Origin: Hemibagrus wyckioides | Taxonomy: Eukaryota > Chordata > Actinopteri > Siluriformes > Bagridae | DNA length: 64,000 bases | Assembly (NCBI RefSeq): GCF_019097595.1 | Contig: NC_080712.1 | Span: 25,285,146-25,349,145 of the forward strand | Reading direction: 5' to 3' | Shown: positions 11,744-22,044 of the stretch, piece by piece | Layout of the letters: each line of letters starts with the position of its first letter | Position numbering within the stretch: position 1 is the first letter of the stretch | The notes under the pieces: model-generated | The model's input: the letters and a program-made list of their open reading frames with translations, nothing else | Told to the model about the DNA's origin: nothing | Databases searched by the model: none | Translations under genes and position numbers: made by a program

Positions 11744-11855
11744 CTGCATCCTTGGCATACGAGAAGAATTCGGTTTGTTCTTTCAGCAACCACCACCAGA
11801 GTTGAATCAGCACCGCGATCACACACGGGAGAAGAAACAGTGCTAAACTTCTCAT
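11744..11855 (-). CDS. b3galnt2: b3galnt2 coding exon 1 (start codon, signal anchor)
   Basis: The exon encodes residues 1-37 plus one base of codon 38. It starts at ATG 11855-11853 and ends at a GCAG|GTTTGA donor. Residues 4-24 are a strongly hydrophobic stretch containing a WWW run, followed by charged residues, which fits the type II signal anchor of a glycosyltransferase. This ATG was chosen because the encoded start MRSLALFLLPC resembles the human protein's start (M-R, then hydrophobic with a PCV motif) and because codon phase 1 matches exon 2 exactly. A (CA)n run lies directly upstream at about 11868-11882. Confidence 0.85.
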
Positions 11856-12065
11856 GGACGAGCCAAACACACACACACACACAACATCAATTTAAAATGC
11901 AGCTCGTTCAGCTGCTTTGACATTGCAGACTGATCATATCTCATTCGCTTCATCTATGGTCCACAGCATACTGATGAAGCCAATAGAAATGAAGCCAACA
12001 GAAATCAACCAATAGAAATGAAGCCGAAGCCCCACAAGGGCTTCTGGGAGATGTAATACTAATGG
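11856..12065 (-). promoter_or_regulatory. b3galnt2: Probable b3galnt2 promoter with repeated CCAAT units
   Basis: Immediately upstream of the b3galnt2 start codon, 11970-12025 carries two copies of CCAATAGAAATGAAGCC and one diverged copy (CCAACAGAAATC) in tandem. Just distal, 12041-12059 read on the minus strand contains TTACATCTCCCAGAAG, close to the ACTACATCTCCCAG-type sequence bound by ZNF143 in vertebrate TATA-less promoters (family knowledge). The transcription start itself cannot be placed. Confidence 0.5.
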
Positions 12066-12169
12066 TGCGTTCAAGTCAGGCTGGAATGATTGTTTTTACA
12101 AGTTGAACATGTTTACAAGTTTACTTTGGCTTCATAAAACACATTAACTGCACTGACACTTTAGTCCCT

Positions 12170-12556
12170 GTTCAATTGGACATTTATATTTGCCTTATAT
12201 ATACATCTACAAATATATTTATATATTTATCTACATATGCACACTGTACATACTGTATTCATTTGCTACACCATTTCAAAGTTGACCTTTTTATCTACAT
12301 ATATGCATATACTGTACCTTCTATATATTATATAGTCTACACATATTTATTTATATTGTTCTATTTTTCACATACTATATATACACACTATATTGTACTG
12401 TATTATATTAGTGTAGTATATTTTTTTATATTTGTTTTTTTTTTAATTATTTTGTTTATATAGCAGTTTTATATTTGTATACATTATATATTATATTACT
12501 ATTTTTATTATTATTATTTTTATTTTATATTTCATTATTTATAATATTTACTGCTA
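12170..12556. repeat. AT-rich low-complexity tract
   Basis: Dominated by TATA/TTTATT runs with little else. Open frames here reflect composition and are not genes. Confidence 0.7.
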
Positions 12557-13742
12557 TCACTTCCATGGCCACAGGTGTATAAAATCAAGCACCTAGGCAT
12601 GCAGACTGTTTTTACAAACATTTGTGAAAGAATGGGTCGCTCTCAGGAGCTCAGTGAATTCCAGCGTGGAACTGTGATAGGATGCCACCTGTGCAACAAA
12701 TCCAGTCGTGAAATTACCTTGTTCGTAAATATTCCACAGTCAACTGTCAGCTGTATTATAAGAACATGGAAGTGTTTGGGTACGACAGCAACTCAGCCAC
12801 GAAGTGGTAGGCCACGTAAACTGACGGAGCGGGGCCAGCGGATGCTGAGGCACATAGTGCGAAGAGGTCGCCAACTTTCTGCAGAGTCATTCGCTACAGA
12901 CTTCTAAACTTCATGTGGCCTTCAGATTAGCTCAAGAACAGTGTGCAGAGAGCTTCATGGAATGGGTTTCCATGGCCGAGCAGCTGCATCCAAGCCATAC
13001 ATCAAGTGCAATGCAAAGCGTCAGATGCAGTGGTGTAAAGCACGCCGCCACTGGACTCTAGAGCAGTGGAGACGCGTTCTCTGGAGTGACGAATCGCACT
13101 TCTCCATCTGGCAATCTGATGGACGAGTCTGGGTTTGGCGGTTGCCAGGAGAACGGTACTTGTCTGACTGCATTGTGCCAAGTGTAAAGTTTGGTGGAGG
13201 GGGGATTATGGTGTGGGGTTGTTTTTCAGGAGCTGGGCTTGGCCCCTTAGTTCCAGTGAAAGGAACTCTGAATGCTTCAGCATACCAAGACATTTTGGAC
13301 AATTCCATGCTCCCAACTTTGTGGGAACAGTTTGGAGCTGGCCCCTTCCTCTTCCAACATGACTGTGCACCAGTGCACAAAGCAAGGTCCATAAAGACAT
13401 GGATGACAGAGTCTGGTGTGGATGAACTTGACTGGCCTGCACAGAGTCCTGACCTCAACCCGATAGAACACCTTTGGGATGAATTAGAGCGGAGACTGAG
13501 AGCCAGGCCTTCTCGTCCAACATCAGTGTGTGACCTCACAAATGCACATCTGGAAGAATGGTCAAAAATTCCCATAAACACACTCCTAAACCTTGTGGAC
13601 AGCCTTCCCAGAAGAGTTGAAGCTGTTATAGCTGCAAAGGGTGGACCAACGTCATATTGAACCCTATGGATTAGGAATGGGATGTCACTTAAGTTCATAT
13701 GCGAGTCAAGGCAGGTGAGCGAATACTTTTGGCAATATAGTG
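12557..13742 (+). mobile_element. Tc1-like transposon, copy B, left terminal repeat lost
   Basis: The right end CTTTTGGCAATATAGTG is intact and followed by TA; the left end starts about 63 bp inside the full terminal repeat (compare positions 1-152). It lies between ggps1 and b3galnt2. Same family as 1-152 and 9915-10683. Confidence 0.88.
12632..13660 (+). pseudogene. Tc1 transposase with one in-frame TAA
   Basis: From MGRSQELSEF to GGPTSY and stop, 343 codons, interrupted only by TAA at 12905-12907 where related copies would read CAA. The halves are in the same frame. HTH domains with GRPRKL precede the catalytic domain: Asp in [10 protein letters not shown], Asp in [10 protein letters not shown] and Glu in [14 protein letters not shown]. 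All three catalytic residues are retained. The start was chosen because MGRSQ directly follows the non-coding leader. Confidence 0.88.
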
Positions 13743-14334
13743 TAATATATATATATATATATATGATCTATAGATCTTAGTCACTTCAGAAGCATTGTTG
13801 AGATCATGACTTTCAGTTCAGAGCTGTTTTGGCAGCAACAAAACTATTTTGGTTTTTAAACTACTAATATAGCAATAGAAGAAAAAGAAAATCCTAGCAA
13901 TACAATAATAGAAAACAATTTTTTTTTATACTTTTGCAGCATCACCACAAGTAAATTCTTCATTCTTCAAATTCTCATTTCATTCCATTTTAACATTTGT
14001 CCAAATAATGATGCTGTTATTTGATTACTTGATTTGTAACGCCTTTATCCAATTTATCCTAAAGTTGAACAGCCTTCATGACAAAAGCTGTTTAGAATTT
14101 TGACCTGTATATATAACCTTTTGGATTTTCACCAACGCAGTATCTTAAACAAAAAATTTAACCAAAAGCAGATTTGACAACATCTATATTTTAGGTAAGA
14201 CTTGTGAAATCCTGTAAAATATATAAATGTGTATTTGCTGTGCACATACATGTTTACATCGAACACAAGCATATGCACTGTAGCACAACTCCAATAGCTG
14301 CAATGGAATAAATAACAAAACAAGGTAGCAAGGT
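13743..14334. other. Intergenic sequence between ggps1 and b3galnt2
   Basis: Starts with an (AT)n run at 13743-13765. No exon, RNA gene or repeat family was recognised. Confidence 0.3.
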
Positions 14335-14811
14335 ACATATATCTTTCTTCTGATTTATTGTAAAAGTTACTACATTGTTCATGGCACTATGGTTTGCCAG
14401 TGTACTGAATATAAACAAAAGGTAAAATCCACCTTAAACAAATAGCGTACAATTCCACTGAAAAGAAAATGTATAATAAACTAATCAGCACATTTACAAT
14501 CCCCTCTGAAAGTACTGGAAAGGCAGGGTCAGTTCTTTAGCTTTTGCTCAACACAGGACATTTGGCCTACGTGTCTTTGTTGCCCTCCTAAGACATGGTA
14601 ACAACAGAACTGATTTCTAAAATTAGGTGAATTAATTGGGGGAAAATGCATTAATGAATACCATTTAATCTCACTGTTGCCAAAATTAACATTTTGTAAT
14701 AAAAATGAACTGAGAGGAGTTCGGAAAAGGATAAGAAAATCAGGAGTGATACGGCTCTATTTTGTGGACAGCGTTTATCTGAACATGGTGATCAAAAGAT
14801 GCTGCTTCCTC
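14335..14811 (-). promoter_or_regulatory. ggps1: Probable ggps1 3' UTR with poly(A) signal
   Basis: This unique sequence lies between the ggps1 stop and the next repeat-rich stretch. On the minus strand an AATAAA hexamer is at 14359-14354. No other gene or clear repeat is visible here. The boundary is inferred from the hexamer only. Confidence 0.4.
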
Positions 14812-15564
14812 TCATTCCTTGTAAATGTGGCTGAGATGTTCTATAAGTCCCTCCAGCTCTGGGTTCCCCCCCAATTCTGCAATTTGCCTATATGCCTCCT
14901 TCTCCAGCTCATGCAGCTTCTGCCTAGTGTAAGCAAAGGAGCCCACCTTCTCCAAATAATCAACACAATAACGCTTGACATCTTCATCCTCAGTGCGCTG
15001 ACGTAGGATGTTCTGCACTTGTGTGCTATGGAGCTGAGTATGGATAGCATGGATGGTGGGAAAGGAGAATTTGCCCTCGGTCAGGTCTTCACAGAAGCTC
15101 TTGTTCGCACCATACTCACGTGAACAGAGGTTAGCATAGTCATCACGTATCTGGAACAAGAGTCCAAGTGCGTCTAGTAGGGGCTTAAGGTCACAGCTCC
15201 ATTCTGAGAAAAGCTGCATGAGGCCCACTGCTAGGCCAAATAATCCTCCAGTCTTGCACAGTACCATGCCACAGTACTCTGCTTCGCTTGGGCAAGTGTA
15301 TGTGTCACGCCAGTGGATGTCCAGACCCTGGCCACGGTGTAGCTCCAGCAGCTGGCGAGTAAATACATGCACAGCCTCAGGGTGTTTTAGTGTCAGCACC
15401 TTCTCTAGACCCAGGAAGTAGACATAGTTTGCAGAGTTAATAACAGATGGAACGCCGTAGATGCTATGAGCAACAGGGAAACCACGGCGCAACTTGGAGC
15501 TGTCCTCGATGTCATCAATCAGAAGACTAGCATTGTGCAGCATTTCCGTTACCTCAATGATTAT
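14812..15564 (-). CDS. ggps1: ggps1 terminal coding exon with both catalytic Asp motifs
   Basis: The exon encodes residues 46-295 and ends at TGA 14814-14812. The first aspartate-rich motif DDIED is at residues 62-66 and the second, DDYAN, at 186-190; both coordinate Mg-diphosphate in trans-prenyltransferases. Other family landmarks are RRG at 71-73, GQGLDIHWRD at 123-132 and KTGGLFGLAVGLMQL at 149-163. The acceptor TTTTTCAG|ATAATC fits the preceding phase 0, so the extra in-frame Met residues to the right are intronic. No frameshift or missing catalytic residue is seen. Confidence 0.95.
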   Translation of the reverse strand: MIIEVTEMLHNASLLIDDIEDSSKLRRGFPVAHSIYGVPSVINSANYVYFLGLEKVLTLKHPEAVHVFTRQLLELHRGQGLDIHWRDTYTCPSEAEYCGMVLCKTGGLFGLAVGLMQLFSEWSCDLKPLLDALGLLFQIRDDYANLCSREYGANKSFCEDLTEGKFSFPTIHAIHTQLHSTQVQNILRQRTEDEDVKRYCVDYLEKVGSFAYTRQKLHELEKEAYRQIAELGGNPELEGLIEHLSHIYKE

Positions 15565-15814
15565 CTGAAAAAGAAGAGACAAGATGATCAAGAAGGTCTT
15601 GAGCAGTGTTGCAGAGGTTAGTGCCTGCTAAAAGAGGTCCAAGAAAGGACAACTTGTGAACTGGCGACAGGGTCATTGGCACAAAAGTCTTGATGGACAC
15701 GGAGAGCAAAGGCTGGCCCTTCTGATTTTAATACACAGAACTACTACTGTACCATACTTGGCTGAAAATGGGAAAGAAAGGTGTCAGAACATACAGCGCA
15801 TTGTAGCCTTATGT

Positions 15815-16505
15815 ATATAGAAAAGAATAGAATAGAAAAGAATGACTTTATTAATCACTGGAAGGAAATTAAGTTGTCATAGCATTTAGAATACAGTAGG
15901 AATACAAAAAAAACTAATTAAAGCAGGGAGGGGAAAAAACTGAATGAAATAAGGTGAAGAATAATAAACAAGTGCAGAGTGAAATGGGGATGCAATCTGT
16001 ACATTAAATTACAATAGTATAATAATACTGGGGTTGATCATGGAAAATGGAAGAGACAGATATGCAATGTGGACTGAATGTGCAAAAATGACACTTGTGC
16101 AAAAAAGCATTTAAATTATACAAAATGTGTTATAATAAACTACTGACAAATAAGACTACTGAAGAACAAGTAAGCTCTTAGCTCTCTCTCAATCCAGCTT
16201 AGTAACCACAGTTCTGACAGATCTGACCTGGGAAGGTGAGTTGTAAAATCTGATAGCACTGGGTAGGAATGATTTCCTCATACCTTTGAGCAGCAGGGTT
16301 GAATGAGCCTGTAGCTAAAGCTGCTCCTTATGCTTGTCCAGTGTTTTATGGAGGGGGTGAGTCTTTTTGTCCTTAATTGCCAGCGGTTTTGCCAGTATTC
16401 TCTCCCTGACTACCTCCTTCAGGGTGAAGAGCACAGAGCCAACAACCGCCTTTTTGAGGAGTTTGTTCAATCTGTGTCCTTTGCTTTGATGCCTGCACCC
16501 CAACA
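15815..16505 (-). mobile_element. LINE 3' end (jockey/Rex1-like), minus strand
   Basis: The minus strand of 16500-16190 encodes a C-terminal LINE segment with GCRHQSKGHRLNKLLKKA, VRERILAKPL and GMRKSFLPSAIRFYN, broken by a stop. The 3' UTR follows and ends in AATAAAGTCATTC and AGAAT-type repeats near 15820. Clade assignment is tentative. The right side is cut by the Tc1 at 16508. Confidence 0.55.
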
Positions 16506-16507
16506 TA

Positions 16508-17892
16508 CAGTGAGGGAAAAAATTATTTGATCCCCTGCTGATTTTGTACGTTTGCCCACTGAAAGAAATGATCAGTCTGTAATTTTAATGGTAGCTGTAT
16601 TTGAACAGTGAGAGGCAGAATAACAAAAATCCAGAAAAACATTTCAGAAAAGTTATACATTGATTTGCATTTTAATGAGTGAAATAAGTATTTGATCCCC
16701 CAACAAATCAAAGATTTCTGGCTCCCAGGTGTCTTTTATACAGGTAAGGAGCTGAGATTACAGTAGGAGCACTCTCGGGGAGTGCTCTTAATCTCAGCTC
16801 ATTAACTGTATGAAAGACACCTGTCCACAGAAGGAAGCAATCGATCAGATTCCAAACTCTCCATCATGGCCAAGACCAAAGAGCTGTCCATGGATATCAG
16901 GGACAAGATTGTAGACCTACACAAGGCTGGAATGAGCTACAAGACCATCGCCAAGCATCTTGGTGAGAAGGTGACAACAGTTGGTGCGATTATTCCCAAA
17001 TGGAAGAAACACAAAAGGACTGTCAGTCTTCCTCGGTCTGGGGCTCCATGCAAGATCTCACCTCATGGAGTTTCAATGATCATGAGAACGGTGAGGAATC
17101 AGCCCAGAATTACACTGGAGGATTTTGTCAATGATCTCAAGGCAGCTGGGACCATAGTCACCAAGAAAACAATTGGTAACACACTACGCCGTGAAAGACT
17201 GAAATTCAGTAGCGTCCGCAAGGTCGCCCTGCTAAAGAAAGCACATGTACAGGCTCATCTGAAGTTTGCCAGTGAACATCTGAATGATTCAGAGGTCATG
17301 TGGTCAAATGAGACCAAAATCCAGCTCTTTGGCATCAACTCAACTCGCCGTGTTTGGAGGAGGAGGAATGCTGCCTATGACTCCAAGAAGAACATCCCCA
17401 CCATCAAACATGGAGGTGGAAACATTATGCTTTGGGGGTTTTTTTCTGCTAAGGGGACAGGACAACCACACCACATCAAAGGGACGATGGACGGAGCCAT
17501 GTACCGTCAAATCTTGAGTGAGAACCTCCTTCCCTCAGCCAGGGCATTGAAAATGGGTCGTGGATGCAAAGAGGAGTGGGCCCAAATTCCTTGAGATGTA
17601 AGATGTGTGCAAACCTGGTGGCCAACTACAAGAAATGTCTGACGTCTGATTGCCAACAAGGGTTTGCCACCAAGTACTAAGTCATGTTTTGCAAAGGGGT
17701 CAAATACTTATTTAACTCAATAAAATGCAAATCAATGTATAACTTTTTTGAAATGTATTTTTCTGGATTTTTTTTGTTATTGTCTCTCACTGTTCAGATA
17801 AACCTACCATTAAAATTACAGACTGATCATTTCTTTGTCAGTGGGCAAATGTACAAAATCAGCAGGGGATCAAATAATTTTTTCCCTCACTG
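16508..17892 (+). mobile_element. Internally deleted Tc1-like transposon with perfect ends
   Basis: Ends CAGTGAGGGAAAAA and CCCTCACTG are inverted repeats, flanked by TA at 16506-16507 and 17893-17894. A foldback (GCTGAGATTA ... TAATCTCAGC) at 16751-16798 lies upstream of the transposase. The element is 1385 bp, shorter than full-length relatives because of a deletion inside the transposase. Confidence 0.9.
16866..17594 (+). CDS. Truncated Tc1 transposase: DNA-binding half plus first catalytic Asp
   Basis: An uninterrupted 242-codon frame beginning [20 protein letters not shown]. The HTH region (residues 1-110) is complete, with a divergent hook ([11 protein letters not shown]). The catalytic domain starts with [13 protein letters not shown], where the first Asp of the usual SDET box has become Asn. 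After ALKMGRG the frame jumps directly to CKEEWAQIP, so the second Asp and the catalytic Glu are deleted. It cannot be an active transposase. Full-length members are about 340 residues (from memory). A protein that binds the terminal repeats but does not cut is conceivable; this is inference. Confidence 0.75.
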   Translation: MAKTKELSMDIRDKIVDLHKAGMSYKTIAKHLGEKVTTVGAIIPKWKKHKRTVSLPRSGAPCKISPHGVSMIMRTVRNQPRITLEDFVNDLKAAGTIVTKKTIGNTLRRERLKFSSVRKVALLKKAHVQAHLKFASEHLNDSEVMWSNETKIQLFGINSTRRVWRRRNAAYDSKKNIPTIKHGGGNIMLWGFFSAKGTGQPHHIKGTMDGAMYRQILSENLLPSARALKMGRGCKEEWAQIP

Positions 17893-18194
17893 TAACACAG
17901 TAAAGATGGCAGCACTCGCAACAGACTAGAACATCTAGAGCATCCCGTTACATTCATGTGTACATTACATTGATGCATACCACCTACATAAACATGTTCC
18001 CAACCAAGTACACCCCTAATGATAGTGGCCTCTTACAGCAAGATAATGTTCCCTACCATATTGCAAAAAATTTTCAGGAATGGTTTGAGGAACATGACAG
18101 TTTTCCCAAATTTCCCAGATTTCAGTCTGATCAAGCGTTGATGCATTAGACAAACAAGTCATATCCATGGAGGACCCACCTCGCAAATGCATAT

Positions 18195-18397
18195 GAACTT
18201 TTTTTTTTTTTTTTTTAATCAGTTGTTAAACATTCATTCTGTTAGACTTTTCCAGAAATTCACTTACTATACTATTTTGAGTAAAACCTATGGGCTTTCA
18301 TTTAAACAACTTACAGAACTTCAAGAATCTGCTGTCTTGGTGCTACACACATTGTTTGGTGTCCTTGGGTGTTGAGAAAGGCGCCTATAAATAAAAT

Positions 18398-18443
<46 letters not shown>
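18195..18443. repeat. Short repeat with poly(T) start and (ATT)n tail
   Basis: Begins with a T-run at 18200-18218 and ends AAAGGCGCCTATAAATAAAA followed by an (ATT)n microsatellite at 18397-18443, typical of a LINE/SINE 3' tail. It interrupts the fossil Tc1. Confidence 0.5.
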
Positions 18444-18444
<1 letters not shown>

Positions 18445-18747
18445 CCACAGCACACCTTCAGGGGTCTTGTGGAGTCCACCCCTCAACAGGTTAGCGCTAT
18501 TGGGGTGGCACAAAGGAAACCTACATAATATTAGGCATGTGTTTTTTTAATGATATTGATTGGTTTATTTTACAACACAAACAGTTCCCAGAATAACCGC
18601 AGATTCCTTTTTTTGGCTGACAGGAATTGAAAACAATGTGGTTTTTTCCTGTTGCTGTCCATCCACCTCAAGGTTTGATGTTTTGTGCATGCAGAGATGA
18701 AATTCTGATCACCAATGTTGGAAAGAATGATTATTTGAATTAATATA

Positions 18748-20128
18748 CACTACTCACAAAAAGTTAAGGATATTCGGCTTTCGGGTGAAATTTCAGGATA
18801 CACCTAAAATTTCAGGATGCACCTTTACAGGTGAACTTAATTTGACCTTCTCTACACTTTTGAATGCACATGTCCAACTGTTCAGTGTTCCAGTACTTTT
18901 TTGCATAACTTGCTGTTCTCTAACAAGGTGCTTAATGGCAAATTTCACAACTGGTGTTTGATCCATGAATTGACCAATACATTTTCTGGTTCAATTAGAA
19001 TTGGTATTTAAACTGTCCTCTTCATCATGCTGTTCACATATTGACATCATGAGACCAAGATGACACCTAACGATTGATCAACAGTACCTCGCCATTGCGA
19101 GGCTTCAAACAGGATGTTCTCAGAGGGAAGTGGCCACTGAGCTTAGAGTGTCACAGAGTGTCATCAGCAGGTTACCACCGAGATACAGAGAGACTGGAAG
19201 AGTCACAGAAAGGCATAGAAGTGGATGTCCTTTGGCCACATCCCACATTGATGACGCTTCATTGTGAACAGTGCTCTGCGGAACCGGATGATGAATGCCA
19301 CTCAACTCCAGGCACATTTAAGGGAAGTGAGAGGCACCCAAGTGTCACATCAAACCATTCAGAACCGTTGACATCAGTGTGGTCTGCCTGCTAGACGACC
19401 TGCAATGGTACCTGACCACACCACCAGGCCAGGGAGCATTTACGCTGGACAAGGGACCAGTGGGCCTCAGTGCTGTACTCTGATGAAAGTTGATTCATGT
19501 TGAGCAAAAATGATGGCCGCCAATGATGTTGGAGACATCAAGGGGAGTGCTATGCATCAGCCACTGTTGTCACCAGACAAGCCTTTGGTGGTGGTGGTTT
19601 TACAGTCTGGGCAGGTGTGTCTACTCAATACAGAACTGCCCTACATCTTGTGAATGGTACAGTGAAAAGCCAATACTACCTGAATAACATCATTAATCCA
19701 GTCATTGTGCCCCTGCATGAACAACACAGGCCTAATTTCATGTTTATGGACGACAATGCCGTGTAGAGGCTCGTAGCCCTGCACCCCAGAACCTCAATGA
19801 CCTGAGGGCCACCCTTCAAGAAGAATGGAATGCCATGCCTCAGCAAACAATAATTCGACTCGTGAACAGCATGAGACGTCGTTGTCAAGCTGTAATTGAT
19901 GGGCAAGGGCACATGACAAATTGAGACATTGACATTTTTTGTTGTGGTACACTCACCACTGTTGTTGGCTTTTGTTTCAATAAATTGTTTGAGATGAGGA
20001 AACCACCATTGTATGCTTCTACTTAAATGCCCTACTTTCATGATAAAATATCACTGTAGCGTGAACGTTTTACATTGTCCATAAATTTCACCCAAAATCC
20101 AAATATCCTTAACTTTTTGAGAGTAGTG
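18748..20128 (+). mobile_element. Tc1-like transposon with intact ends, internally deleted
   Basis: Starts CACTACTCACAAAAAGTTAA and ends in its inverted form, flanked by TA at 18746-18747 and 20129-20130. The transposase begins near 19049 (ATGAGACCAAGATG) and is broken by several frameshifts. After GACGACAATGCC (about 19758) the sequence jumps to GTGTAGAGGCTCG, deleting the stretch with the catalytic Glu. Three further copies of this family are in the window (22775, 37836, 59417). Confidence 0.85.
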
Positions 20129-20130
20129 TA

Positions 20131-22040
20131 TATCCTTCTTGGCAGCTCAATTCAATCTGGCCATTTTCATCCAACACCACGCAAGTCGTTTCAACCCACA
20201 GAACTGTCACTCACTTAAACTCTAGAGACTGTTCTGAAATACTCAAAACTAGCCCAACTCATACTAACATCCATGTCGCAATCATTCTTTCTCCTCATTC
20301 TGATGTTAAATATGAACATTTGCCAGTATCCACAGCAATTTGCATTGCTCTACTTCCACATGACTGGTTGATTAGATAACTTCAAGAAATGTGCAGGTGT
20401 ATACATGTTCCTAACAATTTGGTGAGAGTATATCATAACTCATTGAAAGTGTTAATTTGTTTAATTCTGATGCTTTTAGCACTCCATTTTCATTTGACAT
20501 GCTTCCATTAAGAGGAAAGAAGATGGTGATTGAGAAGCCCTCAGGCTGACGATATAATTTCAAGGTAAGAGGTTTTTTTTTTTTTTCTGGAGGTAAGTTC
20601 AATGCAGCATCATGCTATGTTCAAGGCAAAGGCACAAAAAGAAACAAAAAAATGAAAATACCCCCTCAACTTGAAATTATAACATCGACCTTAGTTTTCT
20701 CTGCTACCAGTTCCTTTCGTAATGGAGTGATACTAAATCAGCATGGCTGAACAATTGTGAAGAGTTACAATCTAAAAAAGCTACTGATCACTAGAACTGT
20801 AAAAAAGTGTGGATAAAGTAGCTGTTTTTAATGAGCTGTACATGTTCTGACACAGAAAACAAGGGACACCCTGTCATGGTGGAGTCCATGTATTTTCACT
20901 TTGGACATGTAAAGTTGGGAAATGACATACCTAGTTGCAAATTACCTCTTATAAGGTGCCACAACACAGCATTAGTTTTGTTTGCCGATCAGCAGAGAAG
21001 CTAACTGTACTAGGGACATACACAAATTAAACGTGAAGTAAATAGTAAACACCAATCAGTGTGAAAACTGGTTGTTTGATTTACATTTTACTGAATAATA
21101 CAAAGACTTTCATGTAAAATGTAAATTAAACAACCAGTTTTCACACTGATGAAGATTAGCAATGCAAACTGACTGTACTGCTCTGTAACACTAGAAAGAC
21201 ACCAAAATACATAAAATGACAGGGTAAATTTTAAAAGACAAAACAATTATACATTTTTTTCATTTTTTGAGTCAAGCAGTACATAAGAAAAAAAATAGCA
21301 GTTAGGATTTAAAGTTGTTTTACCACATGCACTTTATAGTTAGTCTAAGCAATGTTTTCAAGACACTTTGGGTTTGTAATATCTAATTTGATCTGTCATA
21401 CCACATCAATCTGATGTTTTCATACCACATGGATTTCCCTTAAAATTTCATGAAATTTATACATTTTCCAAAGTGTTTATTTATTGCACTTGGTGAAATC
21501 ATCAAATATCTCACTTTAATATTGCCATGTTTGTTCATTTAATCCAATATGTTTTAGGTTTACAGTGCACTGTGGTGATAAAACACAGAAAACTGAAACA
21601 GAAAATTATTTTTTAGGTTTCTCTGATAACTTCAACTGTTTCTTAATAGGACAACAGACTTTCATTTAATCATTTTCAGCCCCACAATAAAGCATCTCTG
21701 GGGTGAATGGTAATGCATGAATTTTCACAGGGGAAAAACATTTATTCAACAATGCATTCTTCACTTGTCCCAATAGGACATATGTTTTTCCATATGGTGA
21801 TTGAGATCTCTCAACCAAATCCTAAATATTGAAACAGTAATGAACATGAGTGACATCTCTTTAAAAGATTGATAATTTGTTTTCTTTTGATTGTTTTGAT
21901 AATTTGTTCTTAAAATTTGTGATTTCACTCAATTAACAATTGCATCAAATATTAATAAAGATGGGTCTTAATTGATTAAATCAGTCTCAACAATCACCCA
22001 CTTGTCCCTGTTTTGTGGCTCAATCTGCTTTTACTGAGAT
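20131..22040. other. ggps1 intron 2, mostly unassigned sequence
   Basis: Apart from the hairpin at 21055-21150, no exon, RNA gene or repeat family was recognised. Confidence 0.35.
21055..21150. repeat. Nearly perfect inverted repeat, 37-bp arms, 22-nt loop
   Basis: Arms 21055-21091 and 21114-21150 are reverse complements with a single C/T mismatch (left ATCAGTGTGAAAACTGG..., right ...CCAGTTTTCACACTGAT). The 96-nt foldback resembles the size of a microRNA precursor but could equally be a small foldback transposon remnant. No TA duplication or longer terminal repeats were seen. Confidence 0.85.
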
Positions 22041-22044
22041 AACT

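Larger units (their letters stand above)
863..11855 (-). other. b3galnt2: b3galnt2 gene span, 5' part (four coding exons in window)
   Basis: Gene span joining four coding exons at 11855-11744, 7847-7721, 5647-5547 and 1050-863. All internal junctions have AG/GT sites and the exon lengths 112, 127, 101 and 188 nt keep one open frame of exactly 176 codons. The product resembles beta-1,3-N-acetylgalactosaminyltransferase 2, a type II membrane enzyme of the ER (family knowledge) that adds GalNAc to GlcNAc-beta-O-mannose on alpha-dystroglycan. The window holds the signal anchor and the family-specific N-terminal half. The DxD-containing catalytic half would lie left of position 1. The introns are filled with transposons: two L2 LINEs and an almost intact Tc1 between exons 3 and 4 and between exons 2 and 3, and two Tc1 copies in intron 1. 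Identification rests on remembered similarity to the human protein along the whole 176 residues. Confidence 0.88.
15620..18545 (+). mobile_element. Fossil Tc1-like transposon broken by later insertions
   Basis: Pieces of one Tc1 family in consistent order on the plus strand: a middle segment at about 15625-15812 (AAAGAGGTCCAAG to AGCGCATTGTAGC), the catalytic part at about 17940-18195 (QQDNVPYHIAKNFQEWFEEH), and the C-terminal end at about 18440-18540 (ACCACAGCACACCTTCAGGG to CATAATATTAGG). Between them sit a LINE tail (15815-16505), a younger Tc1 (16508-17892) and another short repeat ending in (ATT)n. The transposase is heavily decayed. The same family recurs at 32815-33790. Confidence 0.7.

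Noticed and set aside
12176..12463. A 95-codon open frame rich in Tyr, Ile and Phe
   Set aside because: It is a translation of an AT-rich low-complexity tract and not a membrane protein.
13021..13698. A 225-codon open frame antisense to the Tc1 transposase
   Set aside because: It is the reverse-strand shadow of the transposase; no independent motif.
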